This document shows, piece after piece, positions 24,760-35,222 of a DNA stretch of 64,000 bases; position 1 is the first letter of the stretch, and every line of letters starts with the position of its first letter. Position numbers and translations under genes: made by a program. The DNA lies in the NCBI RefSeq assembly GCF_009730915.1, contig NC_052474.1, positions 8,715,501-8,779,500 of the forward strand. Reading direction: 5' to 3'. This DNA comes from Dioscorea cayenensis subsp. rotundata. Lineage: Eukaryota > Streptophyta > Magnoliopsida > Dioscoreales > Dioscoreaceae. The notes under the pieces were generated by a model. That model was given only the letters and a program-made list of their open reading frames with translations. It did no database searches and had not been told where the DNA came from.

Positions 24760-25570
24760 ACGGCATTTAAAAAGAGAACCAACGAACAAAGTTCCAAAGA
24801 GGAGTACTATTAGTCTACCCACCAGGAGTGGGAGAAGAAAAAACAAAAAAACAGGACACAACACAAACCAAAACAAGGGAAAAAGAAACAAAAGACCACT
24901 CGGAGGACAGACCCCTCCAAGGGCAAAAAAACATCACAGGTACTATCCTCACTCGAGAAGGAACTAGATCGGATCGAGCCCCCGCCCAAGTCACGAGAGG
25001 AGAGGAAATCAAGGCTTTCTCCTAAGTTTGTCGCTTTGGCTCATCAAATTTAGCTTTCTCGAGTCGAGCCGCGATTCATCCACATAAGCACCATATGAAT
25101 AATCTTAAGAAAAATGTATAGTAGATGAACAAGCACAATAAAAATGCGGCATTCCTCTCCAACCAAATATTCCAAGTCACAACAAGGAGCAAACCCCAAC
25201 AAGGAGTCAAGGAGTTAGAAAAATTGGGAACGCCAGCTCTCCATGTGTCTATCGTGAGAATTTGGGATACTGAAGACCTCCAAATAAACAGCGTAAGAAA
25301 CCCCAAATTTGAGAGGCGACCGAACACCGGATGAAGAGGTGATCCGCAGACTCAATCATGAGCGACACATCACACAAGTGATATCCTGAAGGGTGTTACA
25401 CCTCCTAATAGCAAGGTTCTGCAAGGTAAGAATTTTGTTGTCCCAAACCAACCAATTAAAATGTCTGCAGAAGATAAAAGACAACTCTCGACTGTGGCTT
25501 TCGCTAATTTGTCTTTAAAGAAATCAGAAGGCAATTGTGATTGTTGTGAAAAAGACCCCGCCTCATTCAA
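24760..25570 (-). mobile_element. LINE (L1-type) ORF2 3' fragment with zf-RVT region
   Basis: Minus-strand frames give the C-terminal end of plant L1 ORF2: SLMIESADHLFIRCSVASQIWGF (abridged, about 25365-25290), as in the zf-RVT region, followed by VTWNIWLERNAAF (about 25180-25140). 24760-25070 continues as a decayed tail or 3' UTR. There are stops and frameshifts. The reverse transcriptase core is absent, consistent with 5' truncation. Confidence 0.7.
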
Positions 25571-25627
25571 ATATTGTTTTGTGGATCTCGACTCTGGATA
25601 AACTGTGTCAATATTTTATATATATAT

Positions 25628-25792
25628 TGTTAGATGTATGTTAGATATATGTATGTATGTATGTATGTACAGTTGTTGTTGGGTATACTTATACTATTAT
25701 CTTCTACATGTACCAAATGTCATACTTGTTTACACACACATTGAATGAGAATCTATGCTTCCCTATCTTCTATCTTCTAACATGGTATCAGA
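25628..25792 (+). mobile_element. Short-LTR Copia end: 155-bp LTR plus primer-binding site
   Basis: A 155-bp LTR (25628-25782) begins TGTTAGA and ends TCTAACA, a perfect 7-bp inverted terminus. It is followed at once by TGGTATCAGA (25783-25792), the initiator tRNA-Met primer-binding site. A C/T-rich leader runs to about 25940. No coding region or second LTR is seen, so this is either a truncated Copia element or a TRIM-type element missing its 3' end. Confidence 0.75.
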
Positions 25793-25949
25793 CTAGGTTA
25801 GATTTCTCCGCCATCTTCCCGCCATCTTCCGGTCATTCTCTTTGGTCCTCTCTCCGGGTCATCCTCATCGGGCCCTCCTCCTCTCACAGTTATCCTCTTT
25901 GGGCTCTCTCCGGGTCATCCTCTTCATCTACTTTCTTTTTCCTTCTTCT

Positions 25950-26515
25950 AACATATATAAACTATTTTCAGCTTTATGTTCACTTGAATCACTTCCTTAT
26001 ATTGATTTATGCATTGTAAAAACATTAATTAGTGAAAAACAACAATGAGTTTAACATTTGCCATTAGATTTTGAAAAAAAAAGTTCAACACCAAGATGGC
26101 AAGATCACTGTCAAATTTGTTTCGTAGCCATATGACTTCCTTGATAGAAACATGAGATAATTTTTGGTCTCCCGAAAGACAAACATTTTTATGTATTCAA
26201 ATAGAGAAATTTTTTTAATTGTGCAGTAGGAGAGCACATTATGGAAGTCGAGGTTGTTGTTGAAGGATGTAATGCAAAAATCATCAATTTCGTAAATTCC
26301 CAAACATAGTTTGATAAAGCTTCAAAGCGTAAGAATGTACTAGAGTTAGCAAGAACTCAAAGCGCAAGAACCAAAACTAATTGTCCCTTGTTATAGAGTC
26401 CTTTGGCTGAATAATTGATCTAGTGTATATACAAACTCTTCAATGTCCTCCTGCCAAATACTTGATTCAAAGGTAAATGTATGCAACTAAAGAAGCTCTA
26501 ACGTATATTCTAGCC

Positions 26516-26516
<1 letters not shown>
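25950..26516. other. AT-rich DNA, nothing recognised
   Basis: This lies between two Copia ends. No gene or repeat boundary is identified. Confidence 0.4.

Positions 26517-26558
<42 letters not shown>
26517..26558. repeat. (TAT)n microsatellite, about 14 units
   Basis: An uninterrupted run of TAT/ATT trinucleotides. Confidence 0.95.
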
Positions 26559-26561
<3 letters not shown>

Positions 26562-26699
26562 CATATCTTCCGAATAAATTCTCTTATCATGCAACCTCAA
26601 GGAGTTTCACACAAACTCGTACCTTATCGAAGTAAAATCATCTTATTGCTAGCAAACCTTTATATCTTTTAATTGAACCACAATCTTGTCGTGAGTTGC

Positions 26700-26877
26700 G
26701 CCATGTCAGGCATTCTTTATGTTGTAATATATCGTTGTTAAAACAAGTGTTGTACAGCCTGGATCCCATATCAAACAAGTCTTGTATAGTCGTGATCCCA
26801 TTATCGCTTTTGAAATAAAAATCAAGGTGTCTCACATGTACAAAGTGAGAGACTCTTTTTCAAGACTAAAACTAACA
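26700..26877 (+). repeat. LTR end preceding the second Copia element (left boundary uncertain)
   Basis: The sequence ends ACTAACA immediately before a primer-binding site. The left edge of this LTR was not located; a TGTTG near 26720 is possible. Confidence 0.45.
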
Positions 26878-29768
26878 TGGTATCGAGCCACTCCCACCAT
26901 AGCTCTAGTCGCCCTGCATGTACCATCGCCGCCGCTGCTGCCGCTGCTTATCGGGCCTCCGCAGCTCATTGCCGATGTCGTCAACAAGCACCTAGTCTAC
27001 TTCACTGGCAAAGAGTCCGTGCTCTTCTTGGACTGTCACAGGAAGGGAGCAAGGAGTTGAATGCTAGTGTTTTTCTCATCTTCTTCTTCGCTTTGTTCTT
27101 GCTTCAGTGATGGAGAACCAAACAAGATCTCGTTAGTGGACAAACCATGATCAATCTTACCGTAGAGGATTTGAGGACCTGAGGGAGATAGTCCATGTGT
27201 CCAAGCTCCCGATAGGGACGTGAAGCTTCCAAATCAAAGATTATAGTGAAGTCTGAGATTGAGAAACACATCAAATTAGAGTTGATGTCGAATGAAGTCA
27301 AACTTGAGGGCACTAAAAACTATTTGAGCTAGTCACGCGAGTTGTCCTTATTCGAAGACGAAGGCTTGAGGGATATATTATCGAGGAACGCAGGAGCCAA
27401 CCGACAAAACAACAATCGATTGAGGTTATGGAGCTCTACTAATTCATTAGTGATCTGCATGATTAATGAACCCAATGTCACCATCAATTGTGTCTCATGA
27501 TCGAGGCCATTGAACATGCTAGTGAAGTGTGGAAGGCAATGAAGAACATCTATTCTGGGGTTGGAAATGTCATGCTAATGACACAGGTAGAAGAAGAACT
27601 TATGAAGACAAGGTAGAACAACAGACTCGCTTCTAGAATATGCCACCGAGCTCAGCTGGTTGCGGGTCCGACTTGACTATTATGATCCGTTATCAGGCTC
27701 GACTGCACGAAAAGCAAAAGAATAAGCGTGAAGTGGATTGATCAGTCGGAGAGTAGTCCAATTTCTTAAAGGTTTGAATCCTAGCCTCGAGAATCAAGAG
27801 CAACAGAGTTGCATGAATCCACCTTGCCTTCCTTGAGGAGGCAATATCGCCTATGGCACAAGAGGAGACAAGATTGCAATTGATAGTGATAGTTAGTCTC
27901 AAAATGCCCGATCAAATCTTTAGTTGTCTCTAATGTGAGACCCGCAAGTAGTGAAACTCGATTTGAGAACGCTATAATTATGGAGATTATGACATATCAC
28001 AGATTTTGTACATCAACCGAGACTCAGAGGAAGAGGAAGAGGTGGGAGGTGGTGTAGAGGAGGTCGCGGGATGGAATATCAGGACGGTGAGGGATACCGT
28101 GCAGCACAAGGCACACCTTTTCGCTTTTGGTAGGGTGGTGAGGCGATCCACAATGCTGAGATGATCACCAAAAGAAATGGAACAATGGAAAGAATTCAAG
28201 ACAAATAGCGATGGCATTGAAAACAAAATTGCCACCACCGACGGGAGCTACATCCACATCTTTCGGTGATCTCTTTGCCAACTATGCCCACTTGGGCACA
28301 GTACTCGTGCTAAGCACTTCGATCACTTGCATCTCCATGTAAAAGTGCATCTTCAAATGGATTGTGATTCGAGTCATCTAGGCATGTAGCAGCTCATATA
28401 GTGAGTTCTCTCGGGATATAGTCCATTTGCATACCATGAAACCATCAAGATCGCCGATGGCACATCACAAACCATCATAGAAATGGATCCGTGAATGCAC
28501 ATCATCCATCATTTTATCTCGGACGTTCTACATGTTCCTTCTTTTCCTCGTTAATTTACTCGTTAGTGCTATCGTCCACCAACTTAAAATGCACTATTTC
28601 ATTTGATGAGTTTAAGGTTTGGTTTCTGGAGAAAAGGGACGGGAGGAAAGTTGGAACCGCTCACTTTGGCATGATGGGTTGTGGTATCTCGGGAGTGAAA
28701 AATGTTGATATTGCTCTAGTGTCTCGCTTTCCATCAGCTGCTCGGAGGCAATGTGGAGTCTCGAAAGTTGTTGCTACATCACCGCTGCCTTGTTCATCCT
28801 TTTGGCAAATTGAGTCGTGTTTTTCCAAGCTTTTTACATGAAAAGCAAACATGCCGTGTGATGCTTGTGAGTTTGGGCACAAGAAGTACTTATGTCGCTC
28901 CGTAATAGAAGCGTTCAAAACCTTTGATGTTATTCACTGTGAGTGTGGGGACCTTGTCCTATGACTTCAATAAAGTGGTTATAAAATGGTTTATTACCTT
29001 TTATTGATTGTTTACTCCTGTATGACATGGTTATATGACGAAGAACGAAGAGTGATGCTTTTGCTTGCTCAAAGATTTACAAATACATGACTCAATATGG
29101 TGCATAAGTGAAGATACTTCGTATGATAATGGGAAAGTATAAAAACATGTAATGGTGTGTATTTGTCAAATCATGAATACTATCAAACCATGCCCCATAG
29201 TGCATGTCAAAACGAAGTTGTAAAGGAAGAACCTGCATTTGCTAGAGGTGGTAAGATCGCTGATGTTCATGAGTGTCCAGTATCTTTGGAGTGAACATTC
29301 TTCACAAAGAAAGATATTTGATAAATCGAATGCCATCTCAAGTGTTAGATTGGAAAAGCCCTTGTGAAATATCGAATGGTGAGAATAAGTATATTGTTCC
29401 CCAAAGGTGTTCTATTGTGTTTGCTTCAGGGGATCATAAACCGATAGTTGGAAAACTTGATCCACGAGTCGTTAAATGTGTGTTTGCGGGTATTACAAAC
29501 ACAAAAGGCTACATGTGTTGGAGTCCGCTTGAACGAATGTTTGTTAGTATGGATGTTATCAGAGTCGGAGCTATACTATGGAGAAAGATCGGCTGTTTCT
29601 TTGTTTGATGAAACATCGTCTCCCAAAGATAAGTAGAGTTGATCAAGAGATGGAGATAGTGTCGTGGAGGGTGTGGCACCACAACGTACCACACCTACAA
29701 TCGATACTTTAACTAATTGTTGATCAATTCCTATCATCACAGTAGATTATTTTTATAGCTAAGAAAAG
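26878..29768 (+). mobile_element. Degenerate Copia retrotransposon, 5' part, truncated by the assembly gap
   Basis: A primer-binding site TGGTATCGAGCCA (26878-26890) opens the element. Decayed plus-strand pieces follow in Copia order. They are gag (ASEVWKAMKNIYSGVGNVML near 27515-27575; Arg/Gly-rich tail near 28020-28075), protease (IKIADGTSQTI near 28450), the GAG-pre-integrase segment (GRKVGTAHFGMMG near 28640-28680; HPFGKLSRVFPSF near 28795-28835; PCDACEFGHKK near 28856-28890) and the integrase C-terminal part (RYLINRMPSQVLDWKSP and KLDPRVVKCVFAG, 29310-29500). Stops and frameshifts are frequent. RT, RNase H and the 3' LTR must lie in or beyond the gap, or be lost. Confidence 0.75.
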
Positions 29769-30768
29769 NNNNNNNNNNNNNNNNNNNNNNNNNNNNNNNN
29801 NNNNNNNNNNNNNNNNNNNNNNNNNNNNNNNNNNNNNNNNNNNNNNNNNNNNNNNNNNNNNNNNNNNNNNNNNNNNNNNNNNNNNNNNNNNNNNNNNNNN
29901 NNNNNNNNNNNNNNNNNNNNNNNNNNNNNNNNNNNNNNNNNNNNNNNNNNNNNNNNNNNNNNNNNNNNNNNNNNNNNNNNNNNNNNNNNNNNNNNNNNNN
30001 NNNNNNNNNNNNNNNNNNNNNNNNNNNNNNNNNNNNNNNNNNNNNNNNNNNNNNNNNNNNNNNNNNNNNNNNNNNNNNNNNNNNNNNNNNNNNNNNNNNN
30101 NNNNNNNNNNNNNNNNNNNNNNNNNNNNNNNNNNNNNNNNNNNNNNNNNNNNNNNNNNNNNNNNNNNNNNNNNNNNNNNNNNNNNNNNNNNNNNNNNNNN
30201 NNNNNNNNNNNNNNNNNNNNNNNNNNNNNNNNNNNNNNNNNNNNNNNNNNNNNNNNNNNNNNNNNNNNNNNNNNNNNNNNNNNNNNNNNNNNNNNNNNNN
30301 NNNNNNNNNNNNNNNNNNNNNNNNNNNNNNNNNNNNNNNNNNNNNNNNNNNNNNNNNNNNNNNNNNNNNNNNNNNNNNNNNNNNNNNNNNNNNNNNNNNN
30401 NNNNNNNNNNNNNNNNNNNNNNNNNNNNNNNNNNNNNNNNNNNNNNNNNNNNNNNNNNNNNNNNNNNNNNNNNNNNNNNNNNNNNNNNNNNNNNNNNNNN
30501 NNNNNNNNNNNNNNNNNNNNNNNNNNNNNNNNNNNNNNNNNNNNNNNNNNNNNNNNNNNNNNNNNNNNNNNNNNNNNNNNNNNNNNNNNNNNNNNNNNNN
30601 NNNNNNNNNNNNNNNNNNNNNNNNNNNNNNNNNNNNNNNNNNNNNNNNNNNNNNNNNNNNNNNNNNNNNNNNNNNNNNNNNNNNNNNNNNNNNNNNNNNN
30701 NNNNNNNNNNNNNNNNNNNNNNNNNNNNNNNNNNNNNNNNNNNNNNNNNNNNNNNNNNNNNNNNNNNN
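29769..30768. other. Assembly gap, exactly 1000 N
   Basis: The run of N is exactly 1000 long, a common placeholder for a gap of unknown size. Nothing can be said about its content. Any reading frame drawn across it is an artefact. Confidence 0.99.
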
Positions 30769-30979
30769 GACAACATAGCAAAACTCATATGAGACATGTC
30801 TACTCCTAGCACAAGAACAAGGGGGCCTCCGTAGTATGCCCTGACTATTTATGAAGTGCTCTCCTCAACTTGTGCCAGTGTTGATGTCCGTCTCTCTAGA
30901 GGCTCTCAAGTTATCAGCATCATAATCTACATACTCGAGCTTTTTTTGGTGGCACTAGCCAACTCCTCCAACTTCTGGC

Positions 30980-31560
30980 GTTTTACTCTAGATTTATAGA
31001 CACCCACAGGATGAATAAATGAATAATCCTTAATATTAGATAGGGAAGCAACAAAAAAGTGTTGAAATTCATTTATTTCTTTCCAGCCAAATACTCCATA
31101 AAATGGCTCTGGTCTGAATATCCTAGATTTCCTTAGTCGAGCCTTTGAGTTGAGATGTCCAAGTCCACATATGTCAGAGAGGAAGGTGGGAAGCTGGGTT
31201 AGGCCGAAAGCGAAGTGATTCCATGTGCTTGCAACATATGAATAGTCTAGGAAAAGTTAGTCAACTGATCATTCAATTGCAATTGAGCAGAAAACGCAAC
31301 TGGCAGTCAGAAGCCTATTAATTGCATCGTCTTTTTGCAAGGTTCTTTAGAGTGAAGACTTTATTATCCTAGGCAAGTCGAACAAAAACTTAAATTTCCT
31401 GGGACAAACTCTCTTTTAGATGATTGGGTTAACTTGAAATTGATGGCCCCATCGTTTAGGAAACTATAGACAACCTCATCATGCTTAAAAGAACATGAGC
31501 GTGCTCCTTGGCTGTGCTTATTACTAAAGAATTGAAATTACAAAGATTCGAACCCTGAGT
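30980..31560 (-). mobile_element. LINE ORF2 tail, second copy
   Basis: Minus-strand reading gives INRLLTASCVFC..., then YVASTWNHFAFG (about 31335-31210) and a decayed WLERN-like segment (GVFGWKEINEF, about 31100-31060). These are the same zf-RVT and tail regions as in the LINE fragment at 25 kb. 30769-30980 holds nothing recognisable. The two LINE pieces have the same orientation but are diverged from each other. Confidence 0.55.
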
Positions 31561-31638
31561 GTTGCCTATAAAGAGTATGCATGTGTTAAGCACAAGTTAA
31601 GCATGGCCATTCACTATCCTTTTGCTTGCAATTTAAAG

Positions 31639-34257
31639 TGATAGGCACTAAGATCACCTATGGAAACACGAGTGCATTTGCCGATCAAGTAGTATAGAGG
31701 GCTAGAAAGTAAGGTTATTCATCCACGAGGAACTAGAGAATAGTAGTACTAACTCTAACGCCATCAATTAACCTAATCAAAGTTATTGATGATAAATATG
31801 AAATAGAAACTAAGAGCTAGAGAATAAAAGTAAAATTATGGCAAAACAAATATGAAAGAAGGGTATTCGGGTATAGACTTCCTTTAGGATTTTGTTAAGT
31901 TGTGGACAAGTTGCACAAAGTTTTACAATACAGTTAAACCAAGAGATCTCTAATTCATATTACTCCATTTCTCAAGGTGAACAATCATTAGTCTCATACG
32001 ACACTGATACAGACTACCTTATGACTGTATTACACTCAATGAACTCTATCTATAGAAAACATAGATTCAATGAGTAGCCAATCCCTCTTTCGAGGCTATT
32101 AACCCTTATCCCTTACAAAGCTAGCTTGGATCTCATTGTAATGCTTGCTTTCTACAATTGCATTACACTCGAAATCCTATGTCAACTCACTCGGGAGAAT
32201 CACGGGAAGAGAAATCTCAAACTCGAAGTGCTCTATTTCTAGGCGAACTTGTGATCACTTTCAATTGTGGTACGTCTATACTAGGTGAATCTTTTGATTC
32301 ATCACACAAGTACAATAATCATGAATTCTTGGCTTTTGTTACAATAGAATTCATAAAACACACAATTGAATTCAACATCAACTAATTAATTGCAATAAAT
32401 CAATCAATATAAAAGCTCCAAAGTCTACAACCAATGTCAATCAAAGATATAAAACCTAGGATCTCTCCATGCCCAAACACCAACAAGTTTAGTTCTTCAA
32501 TAGCACATTCAAGAAGCAGGTTTCTATATTTTCATTTATTCTTATTGCGCCTTGTGAATTGTATTGTTGTTCTCCATTAATGTAGAACTAATTTTGTAGA
32601 TGCTTGGGCGTAAATAAACTCTAGGGTTTGATCTATTTTAACATTGGTTGTGGATCATTATTCTTTAATTGTTTTCTAATTGCAATCTATATTATTTGAA
32701 TTCAATGGTGTGTTATCAATGTCTTGAATGCTATTGAGGTGAAAACCTTAGTTTCATGTATGATTTTCTTGTGTGACGAGTCGAAAGACCCACTTAGCAT
32801 AGTCATTTTATGATTAGAGAGGATTATGAGTAAGCCTAAAAATATGGTACTTTGGAGTCAAGATTTCTCCTCCCACAATCCTCCCAAGTAAATTAGAAAG
32901 TAATTTCATACTCTTTGCAATCATATGGAATAGATTTTAGGAAAAATCACATTTCTATTCTATATGGGATAAGGAAAATTGCTTTGAAAGAAGAGTTGTC
33001 TAATTATTGAATTCTTGTTAATTCACATATATTGAGATTTCATAAAGTGCAATGCAATCTTGGGGTATCTATATTAGTTACTATTTACCCTTACAAGAGA
33101 GAGAGAAGGGGGGGGGGTAGTATATTTTAGGATTTCTCTCGGTTTAAATAGGATTGCTTACTAACAACCTTTATTCTGGACTTATAAGACCCTAGAGGGA
33201 TTCTATGCCTTAGCATCCCATTTCCTTTTGCTTATTGAACCGATTCTATTTTCATATTCTTGATTTTTGTTTTTGTTCCTTTATTCACATTCATATATCA
33301 CAACTCTTGGTACATTAGTATTCAAAATTAGGATTAGTACTAGTACTCTATTTTCTCTGTGGATCGATACCCTAATTTTGAGCACACTTTACTCTTTGAT
33401 TGGCATGTACGCTTGTGTCTCCTATCAATAATCATATAATCCAATAAATGTGGTAAAAGCAAATAAAAATATTGAAAACTTCCTCCTCTCTTCATCGCCT
33501 CGAGTGCCAATGAAACTCCCACCAATCTTCCTCAAACGATGTCAAGAACATTCCTCAACGGCTCCAATAATACCCTAGATAATGGATTGGGGTCTTTCTA
33601 CCTTCCTTCCTTTATTCGGCCACCAAAATATACCCCCAAAGCCCTCAATAAAATCTTTTCACCTAATCCCTTATGGATGACTTATGAGCGTAAGAATAAG
33701 ATTGTAGGGAGATGGATATGATAGGTAGCTTGCTTTGCGAGCATCTTGCTGCTGTAAGCTCCGCTTGTAAGGTCTTTTGTCTTGGTGTTGTAGTCCAGCT
33801 TACCACCGTAAATGTTGGGTAGTAAACTTCTCTCAATGATACTTGTGACCTCCATTACGGGCATATGTGCTCCCCGTGCATTCCTCTGTATCAGCCTTAT
33901 AACCTTGTTTATAGGTGTAAGTCTGGATTGTAAGTCCCTCTATCTCGTAGTTATGCATCTGCTTACAAGCATAAGGCTGCCCGCAAGGTTCTTTGGATGA
34001 GGCTTACGTGAGTAACTTGGTCCCGTAAGTTGTTCTGTTTGACTCGTTCCTTAGTTTTTGATGTTGAGAGAGCTCAATTTTCCTTGTTTTGGTTCAACAT
34101 TTCTTCTTTTGGCTCCCTCTTATTCATTATGCACTGCCCATGATCTGAAATCAAAATTTACACCATGTTAAGCATTGTATTCAAATAAACACCCTAATAC
34201 ATGCCCCAATGAAGTGCATAAAATAATATAAAATTGTGATCAATTATACATTTATCA
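31639..34257 (+). repeat. Inverted-arm repeat, unit 1 (possible solo LTR)
   Basis: The unit starts TGATAGG (31639) and ends TTATCA (34257). A forward arm of about 0.9 kb (31639-32520) is followed by an inverted copy of the same arm (about 32540-33429, ending CCTATCA). After that comes forward internal sequence with short palindromes (33680-34030) and a tail ending ATTATACATTTATCA. Arm homology is clear, for example ...CTAGGTGAATCTTTTGATTC against its reverse-complement partner near 32780-32800. The TG..CA termini and near-matching flanks (TAAAG/TAAAA) fit an LTR that received an inverted partial copy. No protein coding was recognised. Confidence 0.6.
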
Positions 34258-34404
34258 TAAAACCCGAGAGCTAGGTTTTATTTGGGGACTCTTGGTGAAA
34301 TATCAATCGGCTACTAGGGTTTCAAGCTATGATCAAAGGAGGTCTTTTAAGGTGAGATGACTATGCTCCTTCGAACCGTTGGGTGCTAGATTAGATGATG
34401 AAGT
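34258..34404. other. Short spacer between repeat units
   Basis: The spacer separates the TTATCA end of unit 1 from the next TGATAGG start. No feature. Confidence 0.4.
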
Positions 34405-35222
34405 TGATAGGGACGCAAGTGTACATACCAATCTTGTACTTAAGTGTGTTGAAGAGCAAGGTATTGATCTTCAAGGAAAATAGAGTCTATTAGTACTAGT
34501 CCTTAATCCAAAAACTAGCCTACTCAAGAATGTGTGGTGTAAAAATGAATAATGAAAATTAAATAGAAATTAAAAAACACTAATAGTAATAGCAAATACG
34601 GTCAAACAAGCAAGGGAAACGTGGTGCTCGGGCATGGACTCCCTCTAGAGTTTTGTAAGTCTAGGACAAAGTTTATAAGTTAGTAATCCTATTTGAATTG
34701 AGAGAAATCCTAAAGTATACCATCCCCTTTCTTAAGATAAATAGTAACTGATCCAGTACGATGATATAGACAACCCCACAATCGCATTGCACTATATGAA
34801 ATCTTAACAAGAATTATCAATAATTCAAAATGTGGACAACCTTTCTCTCGAAGTGATTGCCCCTAATCTCATACAAGTATAAATGAGATCTCTCTATAGA
34901 TCTACTCACTATTATTGCAAAGAGTATGGAATTGCTTACCAATTCACTCGGAAGAATTGTGAGAGGAGAACTCTCGATTCCAAAGTACCCTAATTCTAGG
35001 CTTACTCACAAATTCACTCCAATCACTGCTTGCCTATGCTAGATGGGTCTCTCGACTCATCATGCAAGCACATCAAATATGAAACTAGGGCTTTCGCCTC
35101 TATAGCACTTCCAAACAATAAGAACCCATGATTGAATTTAATAGTAAAGGATTGTAATTAGAAATTAATGTAAAGCATGAAAGATTCACAAAAAATGTCA
35201 ATTAAATCTAACCCTAAAGTTC
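34405..35222 (+). repeat. Inverted-arm repeat family, unit 2 (forward arm only)
   Basis: This is a partial copy of the same arm, starting TGATAGGGACGCAAGTGTAC. It shares landmarks such as CTATGCTAGATGGGTCTCTC and GGGCTTTCGCCTCTATAGC. It stops where unit 3 begins, so it is a head-to-tail truncated copy. Confidence 0.65.

Noticed and set aside
24749..25025. Lys/Arg-rich plus-strand frames
   Set aside because: They are antisense to the decayed LINE tail, with biased composition from A-rich sequence.
29724..30812. Open frames of 340-362 codons on the minus strand
   Set aside because: They consist almost entirely of N from the assembly gap.
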